Program-made: the position numbers and the translations under genes | Shown: positions 37,912 through 50,136 of the stretch, in pieces | How positions within the stretch are numbered: position 1 is the first letter of the stretch | Layout of the letters: every line of letters starts with the position of its first letter | From: Larimichthys crocea | Taxonomy: Eukaryota; Chordata; Actinopteri; Sciaenidae | Length of the DNA stretch: 64,000 bases | Assembly (NCBI RefSeq): GCF_000972845.2 | Contig: NC_040016.1 | Coordinates: forward strand, 19,122,098 to 19,186,097 | Direction: 5' to 3' | Notes under the pieces: model-generated | What the model was told of the DNA's origin: nothing | The model's database searches: none | What the model saw: only the letters and a program-made list of their open reading frames with translations

Positions 37912-38289
37912 TGTGGAGAGCCAGGGACAGCTGTGAAGGGGCCAGAGGGAGGGTGGGGATGCGGTTTTGGTGGTGGTGGTGGTGGTGGGAGGGGCGCGGT
38001 GGCTCGCTGAGTGGATCTTGGTGGATCTCTCCTCCTCTGTGATGTTGGTGGGAGAGAGTTGGCTAATTGGAGGCCCGGCGGTAAAAGCTGTTCATTAATG
38101 CCTCTGTCTCTCGGTCCCCCTGCTCAAACACCTTGCCTCATTTATCTCTGTATTTACCTCCCCCCTCCTCCTCCTCCAATCCCAACACAGGACCTCAGAA
38201 CACACCAAAGGTTCACCGAGGAAAAGAAAAGGGGGAAGGAGAGAAAGAGAGGTGGGGAGGGGGAGAGAAAGAGGGAGAGAAAGGGTAAC

Positions 38290-38430
38290 TTATGCTCAGT
38301 GGGAATTAACAAAGCACTTAGTAATTAAATCTAAATTGACATTCTGGTAATTAGCCTCTTGATTAGGAGCAATAACACAATTAGCCAACCAGTCTTTGCT
38401 AATTGTTAATTAGTATAAGCAAAGTTATTG
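38290..38430. promoter_or_regulatory. Candidate conserved non-coding element, homeodomain-core cluster
   Basis: At least five AATTA/TAATT cores fall within about 120 bases: gtaattaaat, ggtaattagcc, acaattagcc, ctaattgtt and ttaattag. They lie between a purine-rich run and a TG run. No frame or repeat explains the stretch. This is the densest such cluster in the window by eye. Confidence 0.35.
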
Positions 38431-39750
38431 TGTGTGTGGCAGAGGGAGGCATGTAAAAGAACAAATGTTAATCTGTCTCTCTTTCAACAGCCGCGTCCCC
38501 TTTCTTTTTTCCTGCTGCCTTCTCTATTGAGCTAGCAGGCAGGTTCATTGCCTTTCTCTTCAGTGGAGCTGCATTCAGAGGCAGCAGTCAGTAATTAGCT
38601 GAAAGTCTTATCGAGGATATCATCAGAGAGCGGGCTGAGCCGCGCTGGCACATCTCCACGTCTCTCTCTCTACCTTTGCCGAAACATTCCTCTCCCCCCC
38701 GCCCGCCTGCCCGCCCGCGCTCTCCGCGAGGTGTCATACGAGGGTATTTGTTCTGAGTGAGGATGTGATGTGGATTAAATACAATCATAAAAGAGGGGGA
38801 GAAGGAGCCACGGCGCTGGAGATGAATCTTAAGGAGATGTAATTCATCTAAAAGGTTTTAGTTTATGAGGCAGAGGAACGGAACACCTCATTAAAGCCAG
38901 GAAGAGGAGAGAGGACACAGGAAAATAGATGAACGGACAATAAAGATGTTCCAGGAAGTGGAATTTACATTGGCCACAGGTGAAACATGGGTTATTTTCA
39001 ATTAAAATGGACTTAGCAGAACAATAAATTTCATTTACACAGTACTCTTACACAAACCCGAAGTAAGTGAGGGGCTAACTCAGCCAATTCTCCAGAGATA
39101 GAGAGGAACTGTGAATCTCTCTCCCTCTCTCTCTTGCTTTCAAATAAGTTCATCCCTTCATCTCTCCGCTCATGCGTTCACCTGTAAACACAGCAGTTGC
39201 ACTCCAGCAGTAAACACGGCTGTGCCGTTAATCTTCTGTAACTCGGCCAAATGGTCGATACGGCGGTCAAGAAGGGGTAGAAGACACACACTGGTATCAG
39301 GCAGCTCCACAATCATTCACATGCACAAAAAACCAACTTGTCCACTGATAACCCTGTATATGTCAGTGTGTGTGTGTGTGCGTGCACACATGTGGATAGG
39401 AGCGTGTACCCAGCTCCAGATTAAGCCGGTCTCTCAGCACAAATATTTGGCAGCAGGATGAGCTGTCTCAGGATGCACCGGAACATGAAATTAACCAGGA
39501 AACGTGGAGGTGCCAGAGGGGCTAAAGCAGCCCCTGCTGAGAGGAGAGGTGTACTGGGAGAAAGAGGTGGAAGGGGTTAGCTGCTCTGTGCCATCCGAAA
39601 CTCTGCTGCAGGCCGAGAGACAGAGAGAAAGAGAAAGTAGAGCAAAGGGAGGGAGATGATAGAAAAGTTAGCAGTAAATTTGTGCATCTGTGCTCAATTC
39701 ATTGTAATGAAATTTGGAGATATAACGTAAATGCAAAAAGGGAGTGTGTT

Positions 39751-39783
<33 letters not shown>

Positions 39784-39824
39784 GGTCTGTCTTTGCCGTG
39801 GCTCCCGCTGTGTCCCACCCACTG

Positions 39825-40060
39825 TGGCTCTAATTGGATCCTTATTACCAGGCCAGCCTCCATCCTAGGAATGATGGATTCATACCACGCAGAATTCCAT
39901 TAATCATTCCTTATTCACAGTCCACTCCGAGGAGAGGGCAAATTCATTTCTCGGGCGAGCCGAGCAGGCCACCATAATGAATATTCATGAAAGGAAATTT
40001 GGGGTCAGGCCTAATAAGGGAGGTAATTTGTAATTTGCGCTGTTCCCGCTTGGGTCTTGT
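39825..40060. promoter_or_regulatory. Candidate conserved non-coding element
   Basis: The stretch is complex sequence with ctaattggatccttattacc, ggaatgatggattcatacc, ccattaatcattcc, cataatgaatattcatgaaa and gaggtaatttgtaatttg. OTX-like and homeodomain-like cores recur. The evidence is compositional only. Confidence 0.35.
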
Positions 40061-40188
40061 TCGGCAGGTTAACCTATAGAACAGGCAGGCACATGCGAAA
40101 CAGACACACACAGGAAACCCCACACTTAAACATACTGTATTTTTAGTCCGAACCTGCCGGGTGCCAGTGGGAGTCATGTACACGTTCA

Positions 40189-40219
<31 letters not shown>

Positions 40220-40943
40220 AGCCTAATATTGGCAATATCATGAGGAATTTATACTGGATGTCAACCCGGGGAGAGCATGATGAAGAGTGTGCCTCTCGTG
40301 GCTTTGAAACATGGCTCTATTTGTTCTTCCAAAAACTTCAAGATATACGAGCTGATTGTATTTAATTCCAAAAACATGTACCGTGTATGATCCCTCGAGG
40401 ATCGAGGCCACGCTAACCAAACAGAAGCTTTTCAATCCAGCAAAGAAATCTGATTCAGTGATGATTACTACTACTACTACTACTACTATTACGACGACTA
40501 CTGGAGCCCTACAGCTGGAATAAAACAAAGAATGGAAAATGGCCTTAATTTCTGCAAAATGGCGGATCCTTTCTGTCTGACCAAATAAGCCCTGTAGACT
40601 GTCGAACACTTTGTGAGGAATCCCTTTTTTAAATAAAACAGCTGCTTTAAGAGAAAAATAACAAGCTCCTCCGCTCTGCTTTCACATCACAGCACTTTAC
40701 CCCCAAAAGCATTTTACTACTCCTGAAATTATGCCCACCTGGCATCACTTAAAGTCACTTAATTAATAATTTATCAATACATTTGAAGTGATTAAAATTC
40801 ATGACCAGAAAGTGTTTTTAAAATAGTGCCCTTGCACCCTCAGGGTGTCCAATCAGTGCACTGCGTTTGTTAGATCAGGAAGGAATAATTAATTGTACCT
40901 GAATGTTTAGTGGGGTCAGGCAGTGGGGGCAGGATGCCTACGG

Positions 40944-40985
<42 letters not shown>

Positions 40986-43159
40986 AGAGGAGGGAGGGTG
41001 TTACTTCTAAGCATTCATTGGCTTTGCACCACAACACCTTTTATGGAGGTGGATGCAGTTTGGAGACTTGATTCCACGTGTGTTTGTTCTGTTTATACCA
41101 CACATCACACACACACACACACACACTTACACACACACACATATCCCATCATTTTCTCTGCCACCCTGTAATCACCTTCATGTCGTCACTGCCCTTCCTC
41201 TTTGTCTCCATCATCAGGCCTCTGTTGGAAAGGGTAACAGCCATTAAGTAACCATGATTTAGATGTGATGTCAAAGACCTGTCACTCACACACACACACA
41301 CACACACACTCACACTCACACACTCACACACATGTTCGACATGATTGACAGCTTGGAGACTCCTCGCTGGGTCAGCTCAGGGGTTAGCACATACTCAGGG
41401 ACACGGCTCCACGTGTACATAAACATATTTTTTAGAAGACAAATCGTCTTGTACTTTTTATTTCATGATATTTATCTTAAAGTCATAAAAATCAAAAATA
41501 ATGTTGCTGAGTCAAACTCAATCTGTGTGGCACGTTTCATAGATGGGTTGCACAGGTGACTAATTAATAAAACTAATAAGAATAAACAGTAACGGGGCAC
41601 TAACGTGCTTTAGGAATAAAAATATATAGATATAATATTTAAAAGAAATACTACTATACTAGTATTTCATCTTAGCGTCACCTGGATGACCTGTAACATT
41701 AACATGCTGCCTACAGGTTAATGCATCAATAATTTAACTCTCTGAACGGGACTGTTCATCGAGTATTTTCACATAATGCTGTTCCTGTTTTTCAGGATCT
41801 TCCTTTCAGTGTCCAATTTAGGCACGGGGGGAAGTATTAAGTTGTTTTTTTGAAGATAAACTTTAAACCCCACTGAGCTGAACACTGCAGGGACCAGAGG
41901 AGGGCACAGGGAGCGATGCAGAAGCACCTCTGCAAAGAAAGACAAGTGCCACTGAAGGTCTAAATAAGCAACATGATGTGTCTCGCTGTGGTGAGGTGAG
42001 CAGACCGCTCTGTGGTTCTCCGTCCTCTCATGTATAATACATCTCTCTCTGTTTCACCCCAAGGTTCAGAAGCCCAGGGCCCCAGAGACCAACACAGTCT
42101 TTTAAAGATATGTGCTCACTTAATCACTGAAGAAAAGGGCCCCTAGAGCTAGCCTAATATTATAATTAATTAATTCAACCAAAAAGGGGGTATTAAATTT
42201 CCTCCCTCTTAGGATATCAGCTGAATACATTGACCTTTGTGGAAATCGCCCTCTAATTCGAATCAGGTTTTCGAGCCGCTTACAGACTAAACTTGTTTCT
42301 TTTTCTCTTACCCCGTTTTTTTTTTTCGCTGCGAAAGAAGTCACAAAGCTTCATAGCGAGGGTGAAGCTCGTGCTGCAAGTTTGTCTCTGTGTTGTGCCT
42401 CCATTTTGTGCCTGAAATCATGCTTCGCCAAGTGCACGAGTGTGTTCCCGAGCATATATATATATTGTGTGTGTGTGTGTGTGCAAAAGTGCACGTGAGT
42501 GATCCCTAGTTTTATCTCCCCGCTGTAACACAGAAAAGAACAGAAACTTTTCTTATTACCGGAGAGAGCGGTGGAATAGCAGGCAGCTAAGTCTCTGTCT
42601 CTCTCTTGTCTCTCTCTCAGCGGTGTAGCCGACTCCCCAGTGTACTCCGGGTCTTCAGTAACTCTGACTGAAGTTCAGAAGGGTTAGGTAGTATACTCAG
42701 GAGGAAGGGGGGAGACAAGAGGAAGAGGAGGAGGAGAGGGGTTAAGTAGGATTGGAACAGTGGCAGTTTTAAAACAGAACTTTAAATCTCCACCTACGAT
42801 AGAGAAAGAGAGAGAAGGAGGACAATGGCGTCATGCGGCGTGCCGTTATCTTCAGGTCTCTGAAAGGCGGGAGACGAGAGGATGAGAATAAAAAGAAGCT
42901 TGAAGAAGGGCATAAATGTGATAACAGCTGTAGGCTGTATAATCTATGCTGCTTTTCAGGGAGGTATGAGAAAAAAAAAAAAAGTCAAATCTTTGCGACC
43001 TTCATATTTTAAGTTCAGCGAAACAGCTTCTCACTCACAACAACAGCCGAGCGCGATGGATGAAGAGGATTTGCGAGATGGATGGATGAGTGGATGGCTG
43101 CATGAATGGATGGATCGGTAGATAGAAAAACAAACAGCAAAAGAACAAACAGACCCCGG

Positions 43160-43460
43160 GAGCTTAGATTTTAAATCAATCCTGCGCGCCAGACCATTAA
43201 TTAGTCAGTAATCTTCATGTTTAGTTTTTTGCTTGTCAAGGACGATAATATTGTCCATCACTTGAGGTCTCGCTCAAGATAAATCCAGTCTGCAATGAAG
43301 ACATGATTCAGGATTCATCATTCTCATAGCCGCTCTGTCACCTGCCACAGGAAAGGATGGAGCGGTTAACCTTCAAAATGTGACAAATTCTCGGAGTCAG
43401 ACACATTATTTATCTTAATAATGACGAGCCTAATTTAGCAGCTCTCCAACCGAGCCACGA
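43160..43460. promoter_or_regulatory. Candidate conserved non-coding element
   Basis: This is 300 bases without simple repeats: ttaaatcaatcctgc, gaccattaattagtcag, acgataatattgtcc, acctgccacaggaaaggatgg, ttatttatcttaataatgac and gagcctaatttagcagc. Homeodomain, GATA-type and E-box-like (cacctg) cores co-occur. The evidence is compositional only. Confidence 0.35.
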
Positions 43461-43730
43461 AACTGAGAGATGTTACCATGTTTGTGTTCCATCTTTGATC
43501 ATTCAAACAGCCGAACAACACTTTGCCTATTATGTTCCCGCCGCTGGGATTTAGAGATGACACCGTGTCTTAATTTTACAGAGGTTGCACCAGACGCTCT
43601 CTTCCTGTCAGCGGGATGACATTCACCGCGATTCCAAAACAACATATTCATTTTCAGTGCTAAATAATGTCAGTCAGGCCTTGTTTGTCTTCTGCCTAAA
43701 CTGTGCCGGACTGTGTTGTGGACCACTAAC

Positions 43731-43743
43731 TCCCCCTACTGGC
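43731..43743 (-). promoter_or_regulatory. Candidate CTCF site
   Basis: The - strand reads GCCAGTAGGGGGA, matching the CTCF core by eye. Confidence 0.3.
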
Positions 43744-46603
43744 CAATCTAAAGGGGAAAAGACACTTTTATAGCATCTGGGGGGAGAAATGACTGTAAGA
43801 ACCCAGGATACATGGACTTCATTTTAATACAAAATTGGATTTCATCAATTAAGAAGCCACACTGAAATTATTTCTGATTTATCTTTCATGAAGTTTGAGA
43901 GGGGAGTGGGGGGATCTAAATTATAATATCTAAATTTTATGCCATAAAAACCAAAAGTTAAAGACTCAACTGATTTTTTTAAGTAGATTAGTTTTTAGAT
44001 TTAAAAAAAAGAAGTGAAAAAAGTTAAATCAGTGACTCTCGCAAACCACAACCGACCGCTTTTATCGACTATTATCGTACTCTGTGAAGGCGACATACAG
44101 AAAATCTCCACGCATGTCACTCCCTCTGCCGCAGTCTGTCCAAAAGTTAAAAAGAACCATATAGACCAAGACCACCACCACCACCACCTGCACCACCACC
44201 TCACCTCTCCCGTTACTCATCTCTTCACCCCCACACACATGAAAAAGACTGATCCCTCTATGCCACTGTTAATGGCGGGGACATTATTCATCTCTCCAGC
44301 CAATTTGAGCTCCTTTTCTTTCAGGAATCGAGGCGCGAGGGGTTGAGGGGAGTCAGCGAAGAGTATTAAATATGTAGAGGAAAGACGGACAATGGTTGCG
44401 GCAGAATAAAGAAGGGCAGGAGACGAGGGGATGAAGAAGGACAGGAGGTGTGAGGATGTGAGGGAAAGAGAAAAGGTGTGACGGGTGTTTGGGAGCTCTC
44501 AGTTTTGACCCTTCAGCCAGTGACACGACACTAAACACTCAAAAAAATTTATATAAATCCACTTAGAACGCTTCTAAACTCTGAATGCATGGCACAAATT
44601 CTGTGCATTACCAAAAATACTGTGAATAGATTTGATAAATACAGATATCAGAGTTTCAGAGGTGCTCCAAAAAACTTTTAGAACAAACTCAAATCTGTAG
44701 TGCTGATGAATTATGGAGCTAAAATCAATGTTGTGTCATTGTGCCATCTTCATTAGAGGCTTTTTGATGGCGGGCCATCAGGTCGTACAGGAGTGAGTAT
44801 GCCTGCAAAAGCTATAAAAAAGCGTCTTCCCATCTCCGTCCATGTGGCAGCAGCCAGTATTTTTTTTTTCCCGGTGTGACTTCCAGTCTGCCTGTCGGGG
44901 GGAGAATGTACGGCGAGTGGCCCGGGCAGAAGAGATCATAAAGCAGACTTTGATTGACGGTATCTTAATGGAGGAGGACGGATCAATAAGTAATATCAGC
45001 AGGTTTTAATTCAAGGCAACACACATAAACCTTTAGCAACTTCACAATGTCACTCAGTGTTCATAAAAGTTTTCTGCACATCCCCTCGGACAAAAGAGAT
45101 AAATCCATCAAAAAGTCGTCTCAGTTTTATAGTCTCCCCTCCCTCCCTCTCTTCTTCCCCTCTTTTCATCCCCCCCTCCCCTTTACTCATCTCCATTTTG
45201 ATGTCTGTCTATTAGCAGAGAGTGAGGCCTTTCCTGCTCTCACATCCAGGGGCTAAATTAGCTCAATCAGCCCCCTTTCACCTCTCTTCCGTGGGCTTCA
45301 AGCTGAGTGACACACTGCTCCCCTGGGAAGAGAGGGAGGAGTCACGCACACACACACACACACACTGAGCCCAGCGGCCAGAAGAAGACTATGAGAGGGA
45401 GGAGGAGGAGGGTGAAGGGAGGGCAGGTAGAGGGAGAAGTTGGGGTGAGGAGGAGAAGGAGGAGGAGGAGGGATGAAAAGGACTGGTGGGAGAAAAGAAT
45501 GAAGCTTCGTTTCTCCCTGCTCCAACAGAGGATCCATCCTCCGCTCTCAATGGAGCTCCTTGTTCGCTGCTTGTTGAACGTTAAGAAAAAAAAACCCCAG
45601 TGTGATTATTTTACTTCTCCCTCTTCCTCACCCCTCTGCAGGGCACAGCGGTGTTCAAGGTGCCGTGCCAAACCCACTTCAAGAGGCCCCCCGACCATCA
45701 GAAAAAGATGTGATGAGTGTTTCTCAGTATGTCTCCCCCTCACTACACCACCCCCCCCCGGCACTCCATGCCAGGGCCCGAGCTCTCCGTGTTCCCGTGC
45801 CAACATCTCTCTTAAATTGCACCTTCATGTTTGATTTGTCTCAACCTCTTTCCCTCTCTCTACGCTCTCACTAAACAGCCACCCAAGTATCCGTGGAAGT
45901 GCAAGGCAGGCACTTCTGCTGCGGTAATAGCAGTGCGTGTATGTGTGCTGGGAGGGGAGACGGGCGAAAAGGTGGCGATCGGAGTGAGCCATAAGATCTA
46001 CTCCTCGCAGCTCTACAGGGATTTATTAGACTGGGGAGTACATTAGCATCATAAAGACCTGGGAGAATTGGCCTGTGGATGGGCTGCAGACGCCACCACT
46101 ACACTTTAACATGCTCTGCGGCATCAGTCAGTGTGTGCATGAGTGTGTGTGTGTGTGCAGATGAGGAATAAGATTACCCCGATTTAACTTAAGAAAGGCC
46201 GTTAAATGGTTTATGGATCATCCTGAAGCAGCCCTGGACTAATACATCAGGAGATGATGGAAAAGAGCTGCAGCAGAGAAGAAAGGAGGCAGGTGTGAAT
46301 GTGAAGGCCACCAGCAACTGAGGAAAAGTTCCCAGCAATACATTTGGTTGTGTCAGAAGCCTTATATGTTCTAGTTAAAGGTGTGTAGTGGGAATGAGTC
46401 CAGCTGTGGTGCAGCTGTTTTCTGCACACACACACCCAAAAACATGCAGCGGACTCTGCTTCCCATTTGTGAAACAAGCAAAGATGATATTGGCTTCTTA
46501 AGTAATGTTTCAAAGAGTTTAATTACACGGCAGCTCGGTGCTTTCTGTGACATTAAATCACATGAGAGAGCCGAGGACGGCCTGATGTAACGCAGGTCTC
46601 TGC

Positions 46604-46616
46604 TGCTCCCTGGTGG
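46604..46616 (-). promoter_or_regulatory. Candidate CTCF site
   Basis: The - strand reads CCACCAGGGAGCA, one or two bases from the CTCF core CCACCAGGGGGCA. Confidence 0.3.
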
Positions 46617-46873
46617 ACATGTGACGTAACATCTAATCTGTCTTCTGCCCATGAACAAAGACAGTGAGACACAAACTGTCTTAAACATTTTATGCACAGG
46701 AAAAGATTTTCTGTTATATTCACGGTCTTATATTTCACTTATGGACAGTACACATCTGTTCAACTAAATTATAACGTTTCATCTGTACTGTTATAAAATC
46801 TATTACCCAGAAAAGCCACATTATATTCTTTACTGAACGTCAAATCTTTTTTTCCCCCTCCCACACCGAACCT

Positions 46874-47217
46874 TAACCAGTAGCTCAGTCCAGAGGGACT
46901 TGGCTTGGGAACCAGAGGGTGGCCGGTTCAAGTCCCACATGGACCGAAAATATGGAAGGTGGACTGGTAGCTTGAGAGGTGCCAGTTCACCTCCTGGGCA
47001 CTGCCGAGGTGCCCTTGAGCCCAACTGCTCGCTGGGTGCTGGTCTGGCTGGCTGCCCATCACTCCACCATCTCTCTCCACATCTGCATGTCTATGCCCTT
47101 GTATTGCGTGTGTGTGTGTGTGTGTGTGTGTCCAGGTTAAAATGCATGTAAAAAATAAAATAGTGAAAAAAGAATTTCCCCATCGAGGGATTAATAAAGT
47201 ATATCTTCTTTCTTCTT
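46874..47217 (+). mobile_element. tRNA-derived SINE of a second family
   Basis: The tRNA-like head has a box A region starting tagctcagtc (46881) and box B ggttcaagtcc (46925-46935). A conserved-looking body follows (ggtgccagttcacctcc, ggtgcccttgagccc), then a (GT)n run and a tail tttccccatcgagggatta then ataaagtatatcttc. This tail type (a tttcccc..gggattaataaag motif ending in a short repeat) is typical of fish SINE/LINE pairs. No clear target-site duplication is seen, so it is probably older than the two SINEs at 35 kb. Confidence 0.7.
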
Positions 47218-47282
47218 AAGGTTGCAAACTTTGCACTAAAATCGATTGGATGAGACAAGTCGGGCAAGTTTTTTTTAAAATC

Positions 47283-47364
47283 TTTGAATATACAAATATT
47301 GTTCTGCTGAACACGAGGTGTCTTTTGAATATACAAATATTGTTCTGCTGAACACGAGGTGTCT
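47283..47364 (+). repeat. Two perfect tandem copies of a 41-bp unit
   Basis: The unit tttgaatatacaaatatt...cgaggtgtct starts at 47283 and again at 47324 with no differences visible. The copies are recent and unlike any other repeat in the window. Confidence 0.9.
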
Positions 47365-47716
47365 GCTACTGGAGTTTCCATGTCACACGTCATTGTGTTG
47401 TCAAACTTGTATGTGCACGTGTTGAGACTGAACTTTCCTCGTGGTTGCCTCACACATACTGTACACAGTGCTGCATCCCAAGCATCCAAGATGTAGCAGT
47501 AAAAATACACATTTCAGGTGGAGGGAAGTTTTAACTTTTCAAATGAGCCTCCACAATGTGAGTTAAACCCAGCTAAAAATAAAAACACACACACACACAT
47601 TTCTCAAGTTGAATCAGTGAAAGAAAACACAAAAAGCCTGGAATGGATTCTGGTAAAACATTTTATATTCCCAGTAAAATCAGAACCACTTTTCCCTGTG
47701 TAGTTTGCTCTGCAGA

Positions 47717-47730
47717 GCGCCCTCTAGTGG
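47717..47730 (-). promoter_or_regulatory. Candidate CTCF site, best match in the window
   Basis: The - strand reads CCACTAGAGGGCGC, a canonical CTCF core sequence. It sits about 2.6 kb beyond the tfeb stop codon, between tfeb and the long gene-free interval, where a boundary element would be plausible. Occupancy is not known. Confidence 0.4.
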
Positions 47731-48631
47731 AAGAGCAGAGGAGGCCTGAGCAGCTCTTTGGAGTGTTGGCTGGGTGACAGTACAACAGTCAAACTGTGGC
47801 TGATCGGGGGGGAAAAAAAAGGCACAACACTGGCAGACAGACGGAGACAAATGCAGAGTCACTGCTACGACGCCATGGCAACCACAACTCCTTGGCTCAG
47901 AGTTTATGTGAAGTCAGTCGTCTTCCAGTCTCCATGGAAACCAAAAGTCAGGGAGGGAGGAGGCACGGCGATTTAAAAAAAACAAAAAAACCCGCTGACC
48001 TGCTTCAGTCTGACCAGAACCGCTGGTAAAGCTTACATTCATAAAATGAGCAATTTGAATTGAATCAAATCAAAGAATCGCTTTTCATCTTAAGTCTGGC
48101 TCCAAATTTTCAAAATGAAAACAAAGAGAAAAATAAAATCCCAATCATAAAAAAAATGGCATCAAAAATGTACATAATCTCTTCATCTCTAAAGTCAGTT
48201 GAAATCCATAAGTTCATGAACGTCTCTCTCCACTCCTTCCCCAATAAAACATTGGTGGCTTAAATACCTTAACTAGTGTGCTTACTGAAAAAAATGGCTC
48301 TGAGAAGAAAGGGTAGTTTTGGAATAAAATTGAAACAGAAATAAAAACAACAAATACAAATAAAATACATTTAAGTGGCTTAGTGGCATATAACATCTGA
48401 AATAAATCTTATTCCATAATTCTTTCATGTACAAAGTCAAAACTATAATATAGTTTCCAGTGCTTTGGGAGATAAAATAAACAACAAACTATATAGTAAA
48501 GAAAACAACCACTTCTTTTAATCGAAACAAAAAGAAAAAAAAGAAAATCACCATCAAAAGTTTTTTTTCTACATTTATCTGTACTGATCATAAGCTATAT
48601 CAAATCAAAGCCTAGCCCCGGGTTTACCACA

Positions 48632-48794
48632 GCAGAGGCAGAACTCAGGTCCACCTCGGCCTTCCCCGACCATCACTGTGACAACTATAGCCAGACGGAT
48701 TACAGATTCCCTTTACTGTACGCGGCAGCTCGAGCTGCAGACCTGAGTTCTGCCTCTGCGGCTTCGGTCGACTCGTCTGTGGAGAGACCGAAGC
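48632..48794. repeat. Cluster of perfect palindromes / inverted repeats
   Basis: A 20-bp perfect inverted repeat pairs 48632-48651 with 48740-48759 across an 88-base spacer. The spacer ends in a 14-bp palindrome gcagctcgagctgc (48725-48738). A 9-bp stem gcttcggtc/gaccgaagc (48761-48769, 48786-48794) follows at once. No transposon signature is recognised. Structure in RNA or a recombination product are both possible. Confidence 0.85.
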
Positions 48795-49798
48795 ACAGGA
48801 GACTTGTTAACGTGCTGATTTGAAAACAGCCTCGAGGCTGCGCTGTGTGTGTGTGTGTGTGTGTGTGAGCAGTGTTATGCACGTGTGCCTGTTTGTGAAC
48901 CGAGTGAGTGAAGGTGTGAATGCATGCAAGTGTGTGCCAGTACTTTTTACAGTGAACAATACACCACGTCTGTTAACAGCTGAGACAAACCATCTCTTTT
49001 CCTCTCCAACATCGAACCCTGTCGCTATATCTTTCCTTCACGTGGGCCTCTCAAACATGCTGAGCCCCACAAAGTCAAGTAGTGAGAGAAAGATTTTTTA
49101 GTTTGCCTCTGTATCAACAATACCTTTGTTGTTGCAGGAGATGAATGCTGAAGCATTTAAAAGGCATAATTGAAGTTGATACGAAGTCTAAACCCTGCGC
49201 ATGACCTATAAAAACATGCCTTCGAAAGGAGCAGCAGCTGCAAGAATCAAAAGGCACATTGACAACGGGTTATGAGTCCGACACAGTCCAGGTTAACATC
49301 TGCTTCTACTTTAAAAATGATCCTGTTTGTGTGTTCTGTTACAGTACCTGAGTATTTGACACCTCACAGATTTGGATGACACACTGTTTTCTGAAGACTA
49401 TCAAAGGTTTTTTTTTCCAAACACACTTTACAGCGTCTTCCTCGGGCAAAGGTCATGACAGTGTGTTGACCACGTGGAAAACGGGGACAGCAGTGTGTGT
49501 GTGTGTGTGTGTGAGAGAGAGGACAGTTACAGCTAGACGTGGGGTAGATGCACTATAAATGAAAAAAAAAATAAAAAAGCTTCTGCCTCTTACAGTAATC
49601 CAGTGAGTTTTCAAACGTTTGGTGGACACGTCAGCTCCGCGGGCTGACACAGATCTCTGTCAAACACAAAAACAGCCGACGCTAGAGGCCGAAGCAAACT
49701 GTGGAATAACAGACTGAGGATCAGAACAATGTCACTGGACTGAACCCCCCACCCCCATTAGATAAATTATGCATGCAGGACCATGAAGCTATTTCCAT

Positions 49799-50104
49799 TT
49801 TATTCACTATCGTCCATTCAATCATTTATGGTTGCTAAAAGAGGTTGATGTAAGGAGAAAATAACTCGTCCTCTATCCGGTGACACAATGCACTCGGCTG
49901 TCCTTGTATCTGATAACTTCAATCTAATTAACTGCTGGTTTTTGTCCCTTGTTCAATTATGATTCAGAGCCACCTTTATAGAAACAAGGCCAAGTGTGCT
50001 ATATAACTCCTGACCTGGCAGTGTTGGTTGGTTCACCCCTTGTAAATGCTCAGTCTGTTGGGCAAAGTTTCAAGCTGCTCCGTTTATCTCTCATGCACTT
50101 GCGC

Positions 50105-50136
<32 letters not shown>

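Larger units (their letters stand above)
37540..46870. other. Gene-free interval with microsatellites and AT-rich islands
   Basis: No coding exon is supported. (GT/CA)n arrays lie at 37869-37903, 39750-39781, 40948-40983, 41103-41128 and 41284-41311. (GGT)n, (TAC)n and (CAC)n runs lie near 37969, 40467 and 44179, and a (T)22 run at 40191-40212. The clearest complex islands are listed separately; 45880-46070 is a further unclassified one. Confidence 0.5.
47365..49798. other. Sequence downstream of tfeb, no confident gene
   Basis: It contains a CTCF-like motif (47717-47730), an AT-rich stretch (48050-48600), a palindrome cluster (48632-48794) and (GT)n at 48842-48868 and 49494-49513. A possible small - strand exon at about 48713-48787 is discussed as a finding but not called. 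Confidence 0.5.

Noticed and set aside
43014..43121. Frame ending in repeated Met-Asp/Trp (gatggatg) units
   Set aside because: It is the translation of a (GGAT)n-type simple repeat.
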